A stretch of 64,000 nucleotides of DNA from Datisca glomerata. Taxonomy: Eukaryota; Streptophyta; Magnoliopsida; Cucurbitales; Datiscaceae. This document shows, piece by piece, positions 22,381-35,078 of this stretch (position 1 is its first letter; the number at the start of each line of letters is the position of its first letter). The notes under the pieces were generated by a model, which made no database searches, was not told where the DNA came from, and saw only the letters and a list, made by a program, of their open reading frames with translations. A program made the translations under genes and the position numbers. Location of the stretch: positions 4,893,541-4,957,540 of the forward strand of contig QANY01002976.1 of NCBI GenBank assembly GCA_003255025.1. Direction: 5' to 3'.

Positions 22381-23845
22381 GGTTTGGTTTGGTTTTCCTT
22401 GAACTAGAAATTAAGCATTCCAAATTAATTTTAATTCTCATATTCTTTTTTAGTTCAATATCTTTACTTAGTCGCCACAGTTGTTTGGTGGATTAATATA
22501 AGCGTGCAAGATTTGTTATGTGGAGTACTAAAAGTTGGCTTATAATTGAAGTGTATGGTTGAGTTGAATTTGGATTTTGGAGGCTTAATCCCAAAGTCCG
22601 AACCCAACTGAAACGATCATTTCTGGTTTAGAAAATAACATAATTTGTTGATTCATTTAAACTGTTGAATTATCTTTCAATGAATCATGTGGATTTCAAA
22701 TATATTCTTTTTCATGTATCTCGATTGATGAATTACTTTCAATGGTTCGCATCAATTCAACAAGATTATTTTCTGTCTGCAGAGCATATGTCTATTTGAT
22801 TCTTCGAGTCAACTCATCTAATGATCTAAGAAATACTAATAATTTTTTTCATTGCCAAATAAGACAAATTCTACGAGATGAGGGACAATACAACTCAAAC
22901 CTAGTCTTTGTGTGAAAACTAAAGAGAAATTATGTTAGGAGGACCCTTGGAATCAAAAAAAATAAAATTTGAACCCAGTGATTTTTTAACGATATATGAT
23001 TTTTTGCCCAAAAAAATGACAAGGTCACCTCGCATTAGACCTTGATCTAACACAAAATTTCTACTCGAACCTAATCTAACATTCTCACGCTAAGATTATC
23101 AATTACTAGACTGCAGTTAACAAAATATTTTTGTCAGATCACGATCTATCAGACACAAGAAATATTTTAAAATTAAAAGACAACTTAGTCTCTTTCTTCA
23201 AAAATTTTGAATTTCATTAAAAAATAGTCTTAAAATCATTTTTCTTTTCATTAAAATATGTCTGTTTATACAAGATTCTCCAAACAAAATCATGTACAAA
23301 TCCAGCTTGTCAAACTCCAACTAATTTGGAAGCGTGATAGTTAATGAAGACACCTAAGCAAGTGTAATCGGCCTTCAATCACGGAAGTCATATTTGAAAG
23401 CGCCCCGAGATAAAAAAAGGTTGAATTGTATCGATGGTCAACTTTTCAATTTAAACTATAAAAACGGTTAAAATAATGTAAATAACTTATTTACGTATAA
23501 TTTTATAAATAAGTTATTTACTTTAACCATTTTCGACTATTTTTTAACCAAAAAAAGTTTCCGGTCGAGCTGGAAAGTCGACTCCTCTTTCTCATTTTTT
23601 GAAAACAAACCTATATTATCCAATTAAGAGTATGCGATTTTATGAAATATCATTTATTGAATGAACAGCAGAACTCCATTAGAAACAAGCAAATTATAAT
23701 TAATTGTGTCAGTAGTACAAAATCACAACCCCAACGAGTTCAACAAAGTTATGGCGGTCTGAAAAAGGGATTTAACTACACAAATATGGGGGAATTTGTA
23801 ACTTAGAAGAGAAGATATACCCGAGTCTAATCTGTATCCTCTCTT
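22381..23845. other. Intergenic between the two minus-strand genes
   Basis: Contains the distal promoter of the lyase gene, a foldback (annotated separately) and, at the right end, the 3' UTR of the zinc-finger gene. No protein-coding frame was recognised. Confidence 0.45.
23466..23528. repeat. Foldback with 24-28 bp arms
   Basis: The left arm 23466-23493 (GGTTAAA, ATAATG, TAAATAACTTATTTA) and the right arm 23506-23528 (TAAATAAGTTATTTA, CTTTAACC) are reverse complements apart from a short gap, with a 12-bp loop. It may be the core of a small foldback MITE. No target duplication could be fixed. Confidence 0.7.
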
Positions 23846-26800
23846 TCATTGATGTACTCGATCGTTCTCCCCCTTTTTCTGGAACAAAAAAGATCCTAAT
23901 AGAACCGCAATGCCTGTAATCGCGATGGTGAATATAAGTCTTCTCCGCGAAAACTGAGGAGGTTGTCTTCTTTCGGGTCTTTGCTCTCTTTCAGATTCCC
24001 TCACGTCCCTTCACACACAAACCATTTAAAGACGTGATTAAAAAGCCCAATGAAATTTTCGATGTCTCTGGTCAGTAAATTAAGTTAGATCAGTATTGTA
24101 GCAATTCAAATCAACATTGTAAGTGATCGTTCTATGACCAAATGAGAAATCAATCACAGTTCCAACCAATGCTGAGTCTATTAGCTTGATAGGGTTGAAG
24201 CCAAAGGCGTCGCATATAACATTGTTCTCAAACATGTAATTTGACATACGCACTTAACTCAATAAGCAATGAAAGCACACAATAAATCCGAAGTATCTAT
24301 ATGAACTTTTGCATTCAAGTATGCATACATGATTACAGAACTCAAGACGAGCTCGAATTTGAATATATTTGGAGATGAATGCTTCAACAGATACCAAGAA
24401 ATTGCTTACATTTCGTTGGAAAAGGGACTCAACTAAGGTGGTGTTTGGTTCAAATGAATTGAATGGAATGGAAATACTAATGAAAATTTAAAAATAATGA
24501 AATATAGGAGGGAGAAGAGATAATCTATAGAGAATGAAAACAGGAAAATTTTGAATAAGGAATGGAATGAGGATACATAAAGGAGACAGATAAATAAGGA
24601 CTGATTCATGTACCCATGTAAAAATTATTTCACTTCCAAGTAACACAAATTAGAAACTAAACACAAGAATGAGTATTTCTAAGGAACATTGTATTTTCAT
24701 GTCATTCCATTGCATTACATTCAGTTGAACCAAACACCACCTAAGGACATAAGGTAACATAATTAAGTGAATAAAGAAGCCCAAGACATAACTCCGTAAC
24801 CCTGATAAAACTACTGTTGTAGGTAAATATGAGCTGAAAGGCACACATGCATTATACAGTTAGGGCTCGTTTGACAGTCACGATAGTACTATACTAAATT
24901 TGTCGGACTGTACTGTACTGTATTGTACTGGATTAAATAATATTGTCCAGTGTTTGGTGCCGTATTAGTTAAAAACTGTAACACTTATACAATGTTTGAC
25001 ACATTATAGTATTAGATTGTAAAATTATTTGTCATGATTTGATCCGCAAAAACCTATTTGAAATTCATTAACATGTTATTTTACATTTTCAACTATAAAA
25101 TAAATTATCTAATTCATGCTATCACCGTGAATTCCCTATTTTTTTATATAAAAATGCAAATTCAATTATACCCGTAAACTTTAAGATAGTGATAATTTAT
25201 AGTTATAAACATTGAAATTAGAAAAAAATTCATTGAGACACAAAATAAGTCATTTAAAATATATAAATAATTACTGAACCACTCAAATGATTGAGAGGCT
25301 CTAAAAATTTAGAAAAAAAAGGAAGAAAAAGATAATAAATGACTTTGAAAATTGGTAAAATTAAGTCATAAGTAACTAGTTTTACACCTTTCGAAAATTC
25401 ATAAATTATTTTTGTTAGTGAGTGAAGTTCCTGTAAGATATAAGTTAAAAAAATCATTTTAATAAAAAAATCATTTTAAAATATAAATTAAAAAACAGCT
25501 TTGTTTTTCTTAGTTCGGAGTAATACTCCTTAAAAGGAAGGGACTAAATTACCTCATGTGGGTGAGACTAAATAGTCCCACTGTATTAACTAGTACGGGC
25601 TCCATATTTTTGTCAAACGTCGTACAGTACTAAAATAGTACTGTCCTATTTTTAGTACTGTACAGTATGGGCTACCAAACAAGCCCTTAAGGTGCTATTT
25701 TCACGTCATTAGAATGACAAAAGTGCATTAATTCATATATTATATACCTGGAAGATCCTGCAGTATTATCTCCAGTACCATTGCACCTTATTTCATGGTT
25801 ATATCTCTCCCGCAGTCGAATATATTTATTACACAGATGACAAAGTTCTGTCCGGTTTCCACATACTTCCTGAATTTACAGAGAAACAAAGATGTAATCC
25901 AAGGCGAGCCTTATATCTACCAGTGGATAAGTCTTTTAATCTGAATCATTATATGATTATACCTGATGCTCAGCTAGATCGATTGCAGGCAATGGAAACT
26001 CACAGAACTCACAAGTGACAATCCTTTGAGGGCAATTTTCACCTTTATGAATGGCTAAAATTTCACGTTCCATTGTCTCACTGCAGAGTGAACAAGATAC
26101 CTGCTCTGACACATAAAGGTCAATGGCATAACAATCATGCAATAATATACTAATGTAAATTCATTCCACGTACAAATGAAAATAACCCTAATCGGCAGAT
26201 TCTGAAAAGCTTCATGAATCTGCAAGTGCAATCATTAAGCTCTCACTGATAAACTTCTGTACGTGCAAGTACTTATTCTTAAGCCCCGAAACAACAGCAA
26301 AGGGCTTCGATTAAAGTACATAAAAATTAATCTTTACGAATTCCACAGCCACAATATACATAAATTCTACTGACACTTAAGGAAAGGGTCCAAGATACTG
26401 CTACTCTTAAGTCCAAACTTCCCGCATGACCACCAGCGCATAATCCAGGTGCAATTGGTTGCATAGATTCTCTGTCCAATTTCCCACTTAAAATTTCAGA
26501 TGCTTTACCAAACATCCAAGTGCGGTTACCTTGATGAGATCGTTCACTTTGCTCATAGGTTATCTTTGCAACCCTCGAATCTACACTTTACCAGCCTGGC
26601 ATCACTATAAAGCCAGAACATGAGAGAAACTTTTGACACTTACCTACATTGCCTATCAATTGCTCCACTGTATCCCTATCACATGCCAAATATCGTCCTC
26701 AGTGGAAAATTGAACATCAAGCAGAAACATAAATAGCAATGAAGAAGAGACATGCAGAACACTCATAATATCCCTTTCAATCAACGATTTTCTTCATGGA

Positions 26801-28405
26801 CTCAATTGACCATGTTGTCTAGAAAACTTTACTGATAAGCAGTCCATGCATCAAGGGGTTATTACAACTTCCACCCCCACCCCACTCCATAGTCAAAAAA
26901 ATGAGGAAAATAAGAAAGGGGGGAAAGGGAAGGGGAAAGGAAACTCGAACAGAAAAGAATCTTTCTTTTTTTTACTTAGAAAATAATATGTTTAAGATGC
27001 CAATAAATTGTTTTACTAAATCAGAAAATCACCCAGGAAAAAACTTACCGGAGCATGAGTGTTCAAGAAGTGTTCATCAGCGTATCGTTTTGGAACCATA
27101 TCACCACATACTTTACATTTCTCTAGGTTACGAGAACAATGAGCATAATGCAAATCAATATTAGAAGAAGGTATAGGTCTGTCACTGAAAAAGAAACAAG
27201 AGAAGAAAAAAAATCAATTAGATCTTAAATATAGACCAAGAAAAAGGGGAACACATTGTATAAGCATCATGTTGGGGTTGAAGATGGAAAAGTAAGTTAA
27301 GTTGTTGGGGTCATGGGAAGATCTATGTTACCTAGAACGCAGAACATTACGCGGGAATGTGATACGTTACTTGTCCCAGAATGTGGAACGACAAGTGTAG
27401 ACTTTTTCATAAATCTTAGGTGGTATAGTACACATTTTTATGATTATGTATTTCACAACATAGATGTATTATATAAATATTAAGTACTTTACCTTCATAT
27501 TAGAAAACAACAAACTAATATACCAAATGTTTTTGCATGCAAACCAAATATAAAAGTAAAGTCTAACTATATTCTAGCCTTATTGATCAGTTGTCGTTAA
27601 TTATGTTTGGCCTGTCAAAAATCCCATCACATATCGCTAGTGATCCATGTTTTGGATCACGCAGTCTGGATCGCAGATAGCTAGTAATTTAGTGTTTTCT
27701 GCTAGCCATGGGGCAGATACTGTACATTTGGTAAAAGAGGCAAGATGAACAGAAAACCTTTTGTATTCTTAGAGTATTGAATATGAGAGACAATCAAGAT
27801 CTAGAAAGCCAAAAGCCTCAATTTACATCTTAGGAGGATTACAAATATATGGCAGCCATTTTCACCCTAATCTAACCAAAGTGGTTCATAAAAGCAAAAA
27901 AGGCATTAATTTGTGACCACATTTTACACTTTAAATACTCATTACATCACCACATATCTTCCTGGTTACCCCCACAACCAGTTCCAATACCTTCACCTTA
28001 CAATATGTGTTGGGGTTTTTTTTTTTTTTTTTTTTTGGGGGGGGGGGGGGGCGACCTGAAAAGTGAGGATGTAGAAACTGACCGATCGACTAGATATATA
28101 GAACCAATGCAAAAGTGTGGGCAGAATAAAAAACAGATGAGGCGTAATTTTGCCCTACTTTTTTCAGAGTGATTGTCAGAATTCAACCAACAAATATTTG
28201 ATAACTAATAACCAAACTACGCTCACAATCAAACTACGATCACAGTGAGAAATCAATCACATAAAAAAACACACAATTCAGAAAAAGGCAAAGAAGAACC
28301 CAGACTACAAAGAAACAAAATTTACAAGGACGATAGTTTCAAGTCAGCTGTAACATTATACCAGTGACTGCATACGCTAGAAGCCTCATCCGACGCAATT
28401 TCCAT
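23846..28405 (-). CDS. TRAF-type zinc-finger protein with C-terminal membrane segment
   Basis: Exons in transcript order: 28362-28405, 27049-27184, 25963-26100, 25748-25869, 23846-24008; 603 nt, 200 aa; GT-AG introns, phases close. The N-terminus MEIASDEASSVCSHCDRPIP opens the first Cys pair, followed by LEKCKVCGDMVP and an HFLNTHAP end. The central TRAF-type finger spans about residues 61-119: CSLCSETMERE, HKGENCPQRIVTCEFCEFPL, AEHQEVCGNRTELCHLC. A basic linker (about 147-170) precedes a hydrophobic stretch LIFTIAITGIAVLLGSFLFQ (171-190) and a ten-residue tail. That layout suggests a tail-anchored protein facing the cytosol. The family is similar to the finger region of XAF1/TRAFD1. Plant members are small and poorly characterised; no substrate or partner can be inferred. 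Intron 4 holds two MITEs; intron 1 holds a T21G15 run. Confidence 0.92.
24437..24741. mobile_element. Tourist/PIF-Harbinger-type MITE
   Basis: A 305-bp element flanked by TAA on both sides (24434-24436 and 24742-24744). The left end GGTGGTGTTTGGTTCAAATG matches the complement of the right end GGTGGTGTTTGGTTCAACTG; pairing continues through GAAT-AATG-AATGG. A 3-bp TWA target and G-rich TIR are typical of PIF/Harbinger MITEs. It lies in intron 4 of the zinc-finger gene. Confidence 0.85.
24863..25686. mobile_element. Second PIF/Harbinger-type non-autonomous element
   Basis: An 824-bp element flanked by TTA (24860-24862 and 25687-25689). The left end GGGCTCGTTTGACAG pairs with the complement of the right end GGGCTTGTTTGGTAG. 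Subterminal DNA on both sides is rich in AGTACTGTAC motifs. There is no transposase. It lies 119 bp from the first MITE, in the same intron. Confidence 0.8.
28016..28051. repeat. Homopolymer junction T21 then G15
   Basis: Twenty-one T are followed directly by fifteen G inside intron 1 of the zinc-finger gene. A run of fifteen G is rare in plant DNA. It could be real or a sequencing or assembly artefact. Confidence 0.9.
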
Positions 28406-29232
28406 GGAAACAGGGAGAGATGGAGAAAGAAGACGATAGAGCGCTTCAGAAAGAAACAGAGATTATGAAAATTAGGGAGAGAATGCGAAAAAGACGACAA
28501 AATAGAGAACTACTCAGATTTCTACCTGAAAACTAAACCGAGGGGGGTTGATTAAGCTGCGAAGAAAATGAAGGGAAGTGCAGAAGAGAGAGGGACGAAG
28601 AAGACTTGGAAGAGTTTGATCAGTTTGGTTTAACAACTTTAATTGGGTGAAGACTATAGGACCTGCAAGGAGTTTCCATTGATGATTGAGGATTCTGTTT
28701 CCATCCACACCCCACGCGCCCCATTTCTCACGATCTTGCACTGTACATTTATTTGTACAACTAGCCCCAATTCGGCCATTCCATACAATCATCGGGCTGG
28801 ATCACCGTAGTCTTTAGGCACTTCATTTGGGCCTTCTCGGCCAGATAACCTCCTTCCTAATGTGGGTTTAAATAAAAAAGTCCAAGTATAAAATAAAATA
28901 AAAAAAATAACTGCCCTCAATTTAAAAAAAAAAAAAACTCGGCACCAAAAAGAATCTCCCGTGCCCAGTGAAATTAAGTGTAATGTTAAAAAAATTTCTA
29001 TAGTATATATCGTATACATAAAATATACTGCAGATATATTGTATATATTATGTAACTATTGACGCCCGATATTTTTTTTACCGAACGATTTTTTTAATTT
29101 TGAGACGCGTAAAGTAGTTATTCTTTATGTTTTTTATATAATTATTTTTATGATTTTTAACATTGCCTATTTGTGATCATTACTAAATGGAGATTAATAA
29201 AGCACATAAATACGTCATAAAAAATGGTCACA
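28406..29232. other. 5' flank of the zinc-finger gene
   Basis: Promoter and 5' UTR side of the minus-strand gene. A minus-strand open frame at 28514-28792 resembles no family and ends close to the gene; it is more likely leader or promoter DNA. Beyond 28850 the stretch is A/T-rich with no features. Confidence 0.4.
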
Positions 29233-30680
29233 CATCTTTGATATGTCAAATAAGTGAGTTCGAATTGGCGCGTAATACATCGACTGTTAAAATTATAGTT
29301 TAATTAAGTATGAGCTGCATGATTCGCAAATACGAAAATTCGTGGTTGGATTGCGAAAACAACAATATCACCTTATGCTTTATTGATGGGTGTGTGAATA
29401 AATTAACTTGGCCAAGTATTCAATGAACTGAGTCATTGAATAAGACTTATGAATTCTACGAGACAATTCACTATAATGTATTTCTTACTCACAGTCAATA
29501 AAAAGAGTTAAGAAAATAATAACAAGAGGGGTAAGATGATAATTTTATATTCCACTCTTATTACTGATATTCGCGATGGGTATTATGTTAAAATATTCTT
29601 TGGACTGTAAAAATAAATAGAGTTTATTTACACCTACATAAAATGTAACTCGCATGAATCGAGAGTTGATTAGGCATCGAATCTTAGTGGAGTCTTACGA
29701 TATCACGATTAAATATGTCAGAAATTTATGGAGATAAATTCACCGGATATTGAATCCTAAGCTTTGTTCATGTAGGTCCATTTCGTCTCACAAATAGCTC
29801 AGAGAACAGGAATAGAAAAATAAACTAAGTTGGACCAAAATGTGTTTTAGTGCCAAAGCATATTTCCTACACCTATATGTGATAGGTGATGTCACTTAAG
29901 TCAGTTAAGCATAATTGTTGTATTGAATTCATTATTTATTATTTTCTAATTATTAGATAATCAGTTAAATAAAATAAATTAATAGTTGATAATGATAAAT
30001 TATATTTATCAATTGGATTGATGAAATTCGCTAAAACTAAAACCTCTAAAAGATCATATAATTTTCGGCAATAATAGATAATTAGGGAAATTTTCAGAAA
30101 TTTTATAGTATATGTGTATATTTGTAAATACCAAAAATTACATTTTGATAAATATCTAATAGTATTTTGATTACAAAGATATAATGAGGATAATATACAG
30201 TTGTTGTTATCAACAAAAAAAAGAGAAAAACGTTTTCTCCTCTCACTACTGCTACCGTCAAAATTAATCTGAAGAAGGGAAGATTTGATTTTTCTTCTTC
30301 AATCATTTTGAGAGCCCACACTCAAATTCCTACGTAAAATTCTTCTGAGATATATTTCAGAAATTAACGGGTGGTTGTTGGTGGACTAATTTGAAAATCA
30401 TTCGTGGAAGATCAAGTTTGTGATTTTGTTCTTAAATCTTGAAGAACACGAAGAACGCTCAAAGGAGTTCCACCAATTCACAAATTCTCCGATAGAAAGT
30501 AAATGTAAAAAATTGTTTTCTCTTAATCTATTCATTTTAATATCGTATATGCATGATCAAACTAAATTTGGTTTTAATTATTTAATATGATTAAATAAGT
30601 TAAATCATTTTTTTATATTCCGCCTACGAACCGTCCGTGGTTGAAATCTAATTTTCTTTAATTTTAAAACCGATGATCCA
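29233..30680 (+). repeat. Copia 5' LTR, 5'-truncated
   Basis: Similarity to the 3' LTR starts at ATCTTTGATATGTCAAAT (29233, compare 35566) and runs to the AAATAAGTTAAAT region near 30600, then to the primer-binding site. The first quarter of the LTR is absent, so it should lack its own U3 start. Confidence 0.82.
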
Positions 30681-30686
30681 AGTAAT

Positions 30687-30698
30687 TGGTATCAGAGC
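30687..30698 (+). other. Primer-binding site, initiator tRNA-Met type
   Basis: TGGTATCAGAGC, the classical plant Copia primer-binding site complementary to the 3' end of initiator methionine tRNA. It sits just inside the 5' LTR and fixes the element's orientation as plus. Confidence 0.9.
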
Positions 30699-32562
30699 GT
30701 AGGCTTAAGATTATACATATAGATAATTTAAATGAACGTATCGTGAATTTTATGGTTATTGGCATATTTTTATATGGTAGATTCAAAATTATTTTGAATA
30801 TGTTTCGTGATTGGATCCAGAGCTATTGGTTCTAGGTGTTTTTCTTATTTAGAATTGATTTACGTCGAATTTGAGGCATAAGAATTTATGTAATTTAATT
30901 ATTTTTAAATTGTTGTAAATTTTAATTTTTTTTTAAATTCATGGTCACCTCAAAATCGTCGCTCGAAATCGTCACCGAGAAGTCACCGGACAGCCATCAA
31001 GAAGACGTCAGGAACGCTACGGTTTCACGCTGGTATTGTTCATCGCGGTATTGTTCACGTCAGTATTGTTCACTGGAGGTATTGTTCATGCCGGTACTAT
31101 TCACCGCTCACTGCCGCTAGCCACTGCTGCCATATGTTATCCCTTGCACGATAGAGTCCTAATCGGATTTAGAAACCTATCAGTTTTGGAAACCCATGGT
31201 TTTAGGAAACCTAGGGCTTTTGAAATTCAAATTTTGAGCTATGATTTCAAAATCAATTTTAGTCCCTTATTTAATTTTAATTTAATTTGATAAATTTTTC
31301 AACACTTGTATGATTGTCATTTATTTCGAAATTGTTTTAAAAATAAATTAATTTACTAATTACTTGGTAATTTGTTTACCAAAGTAAAAATATGTTGGAA
31401 AATTAAAAATTAAATATTAAAAATTATTTTTAAAAATGAGACTAATATTTTGTAAAGTATTACAAGATGGTGGGACAACATGGAGACGAATGAGCAAATT
31501 ATAGATGCCATGGAGATTCATTCATAAATTAATTTGTAATTTATTTATTATTCTTTTATGACTTGTAATTAGAAATAAGCCAATAGGGAGGTTAAATTTA
31601 AATGTATGATTTAATTTTAATCATGTATCATCATAAAACATGTCACGTTGATTAGGGATATGCCAATATTAAATTACCATGTAGCATGTACATGCATTAT
31701 TGTAGATTAATTGATAATGGTTATTATTTAATTACAATGTAAAATTTATAATGGTTATGATTTAAAATTTGGATTTAAAATTAATAAAAGTCATGTTTTT
31801 TTTTAAAACAACCGAAAATCTATTTTTTTCAAAAACTAAGTGGAATGGTCGTTTACGTTGAAACGTTCTCAATGTCTCCAATGCAAATTTGATCGTGCCA
31901 CAAGGAAGGGTTAGAACCGTCCATAGCTGTCTTCACTTGAATGTGAGAAACTTTGAAATCGTGTCGTTTTGAGTCATCGAGTTGTTTTAGAAGCTAAGAC
32001 TTCTAAAGAGTGTGGTGGGGTAGGGCCGTCCCATAGACGGACTGTTAGTCCATAGCAACCTTCAAGAGTCGATATGGCCAAGGTGACCCAAACCATTGGT
32101 GATTGGTTAAGCTAGATGTGGAGACATTTGAGCGTTAACCAAACGAGAGAAGTCTCGATGCAATAGGATATAGTTTGGACTTCATCCTTCGATGAGACAA
32201 GCTATTGTTTTTTATCGTAACATCATGGAGCAAATATTTTTTTAATGGATTTTAAAATATTTAGTAGTTGCATCATGCATCATACTTTTCTAAATAATTG
32301 AGCATTTATTTACACCGCTTTATTTATTCTTTTTAGTAATCATGTCGTTATCCCCTCTCTCAACTATTTTTAGCGTGAACAAATTCAACAGTTGAAATTA
32401 TGTGGATTGAAAATGAAATCTTGATATTGTGATGACGGTAGAAAAGCACAAGTTCATGCTCACTACCCCTTGTCCTCTTGAGCCTGTCGCTGAATCGATT
32501 CAAGAGAAAAATGATGTTTATGTTTCTTGGATGCGTTCCGATGAGATCGCAGATGTTACATC

Positions 32563-32990
32563 TTGGCATCTATGAGTAATGTGTTGCAACAACAACATCG
32601 CAACTTTGAGACTGCCGCTCATATGATATTAAACATCACCGAAATGTTTGGGGATCAAGGTCGTCAAGCCAGCCAGACAGCTGTGTGTAACTTCATGAAC
32701 TGCAGGATGGAACCTGGAACTCCTATCAGAGAACATATGATGTTGATCATAAGTTATCTGAACGAGATGGAGATCCTGGGTGCTCAAGTAGATGGCGAGA
32801 CTCAAGTAAGAGGAGGTTATGAACTATTCATGTTTATCTAATGCATAAAAAGCCTGAAACTTTTGAAAAATTCAAAGAATATAAGAGTTTGGTTAAAAAG
32901 CAATTAGAAAAAAAAATCAAAACACTAATATCTAATCTTAATGGAGAGTACTTACTAGGAGAGTTCGATGACTTTCTGAAGGAATAAGAT
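32563..32990 (+). pseudogene. Copia gag fragment
   Basis: The piece at 32563-32841 (MSNVLQQQHRNFETA, EMFGDQGRQA, MEPGTPIREHM, LNEMEILGAQVDGETQ) matches the UBN2-type gag region. A frame change follows (FIMHKKPETFEKFKEYKSLV-like), then the coding similarity stops. The zinc knuckle and protease are missing. Confidence 0.8.
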
Positions 32991-33004
32991 ATTTTTTCTT
33001 AACT

Positions 33005-34990
33005 TACAGCACCTGATGCGCCACAACAAAATGGTGTGTCGGAGAGAATGAATCAAACTTTGATGGATATGGTTAGATCCATGATGAATTACTCATCCCT
33101 TCCAGATTCGTCATGGGGATATGCCTTACTAAAAACGGCATATATTCTGAACCAAGTTCCATCAAAGACGGTGCCTGGCACACCATATGAAAGATGGTAT
33201 GAGCGAAAATCATTTGTCCACCATTTTAGAATATGGGGTTGCCCAATACATGTTCTAAGACCGAAGACAGGCAAGTTGGCCAGTCGTTCAGAATTGTACA
33301 TTTTTGTAGGATATCCAATGGGAACGAAGGGGTATATCTTCTACAGTATGACTGATAAGAAAATATTCGTTAGTATGAATTCTTATTTTCTCGAAGAAGA
33401 TTATATTTAAAGTGTAAAGCCGAGAAGCACAGTTGTGATAGATGAATTATTGAGTGGGAGAACATTGACTCCCTAATCAAAAATTATTTCTGATTCAATC
33501 ATGGAAAAACCACGACAGGAGCCAAAGACTCTAGAGCCTCGACGTAGTGGGAGAGTCGTGAGACAACCTGAAAGATACATGTCCTATGGAGAAGCTTTGA
33601 AAGCTGTCTCAGACAAGGACCTAGATGAACCAATCTCTTACCAGAGGCCATGGTTGGTCCTAAAAAAACTTATGGCAGGAAGCCATGAACGTTGAGATAC
33701 ATTCGACGTACTCGAACGAGTCTGAAAACTTGTAGATCCTCTTGAAGGGATAAAATGCGTAGAATGTAAATGGATCTATAAGAAGAAAAGAAGTCTGAAT
33801 GGGAATGTAGAGACATTCAAAGCTAGGCTAATAGACAAGGGCTACACCCAAAAGGAAGGTATAGACTACGAGGATACCTTCTCACCGGTAGCCATGCTTA
33901 AATCTATCTGAATCTTTTTGTGCATTGCTGTTGCCATTGATTATGAAATCTAGCAAATGGACATCAAGACTTTCTTTCTGAATGACAATCTTGAAGAGTT
34001 TATTTATATGGCTCAACTAGACGGATTCGTGGAGAAAAGCCAAGAGGGAAAAGTTTGCAAACTGTAGAAGTCCATTTATGGATTTAAGCAAGCATCACGG
34101 TCGTGGAATATTAGATTCAACGAAACTGTTAAAAACTATGATTTTGAACAGTTGGTGGACAAATCCTGTGTGTATAAGTTGATACACGAAGGGAATATGG
34201 TTTTTCTAGTCTTGTATGTAGATGATATTCTACTCATTGAAAATGATGTAGGAAAATTGTCTGATGTCAAGTTTTGGCTTGCAAAGAAATTTGACATGAA
34301 AGATCTTACAGAAGCTGCATTTGTCTTAGGTATTCAGATCTTTTGAGATCAGAAGAATAGATAAGTGGAACTTTCTCAAGTATCTTATATTGATAAAGTA
34401 TCGGATCGCTCTGGTATGCAAAACTCCAAGAAATAATTTATTCCCTTTAGATATGGAGTTAGCCCCTTTAAGGAGCAGTCTCCCAAGACTCCTCAAGAAG
34501 AGGAATGCATGAGAAGGATACTCTATGCCCCAGCCGTAAGAAGCCTCATGTACATGATACTTTACACAATGCAGCTTGAATATGACGGGATATTCAAATT
34601 TTTATTTTCAAGCTGATAAGGACTCCAGGAGGTCCACTTCAGGATCGATGTTCATCCTGAATGATAGAGCAGTTGTATGGAGAAGTATCAAGCAATCTCG
34701 CATTGCTGATTCTACCATGAAAGTTGAATATGTGGCAACTTGTGAAGCTGTAAAGGAGGCTGTATGGCTTAGGAAGTTCTTAAAGACTTTGAAAGTTGTT
34801 CTAGATGCTGACAAGCCCATGACATTTTATTGTGATAACAGTGGGGGTGTTGTGAATTCTAAAGAACCTAGAAGCTATAAGAGATCCAAACACATAGAAC
34901 GTAAGTATCACCTAATTAGAGAGATTGTCCAGCGTGGAGACATTGTGACGCATATTTAGACCGTCAACAACCTGGCAGATCCATTCACGA
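33005..34990 (+). pseudogene. Copia pol remnant: integrase C-terminus, RT, RNase H
   Basis: The integrase end starts abruptly with DAPQQNGVSERMNQTLMDM and includes IWGCPIHVLRPKTGKL and FVGYPMGTKGYIFYS (33036-33410). RT pieces in shifting frames: [41 protein letters not shown], then LVLYVDDILLIEND (34206-34246) with the catalytic YVDD intact. RNase H lies at 34576-34959 (STSGSMFILNDRAVVWRS, CDNSGGVVNSKEP, SKHIERKYHLIRE). Stops near 33910, 33952, 34066 and 34344 and frameshifts make it inactive. Confidence 0.9.
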
Positions 34991-35078
34991 AGACTTTAAG
35001 TTTTAAAGTTTTTGATGATCATCTAGAGGGCTTGGGGATAAGAGATTGTACACGCCTATTTTAGTCCAAGTGGGAGAT

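Noticed and set aside
26901..27164. 87-codon plus-strand frame
   Set aside because: Overlaps exon 2 of the minus-strand zinc-finger gene in antisense; the minus-strand reading has conserved Cys and splice sites.
28514..28792. 92-codon minus-strand frame upstream of the zinc-finger gene
   Set aside because: No family match; position suits promoter or 5' leader DNA.
30687..30698. Possible tRNA gene trace
   Set aside because: Only the 12-bp primer-binding site; no tRNA arms around it.
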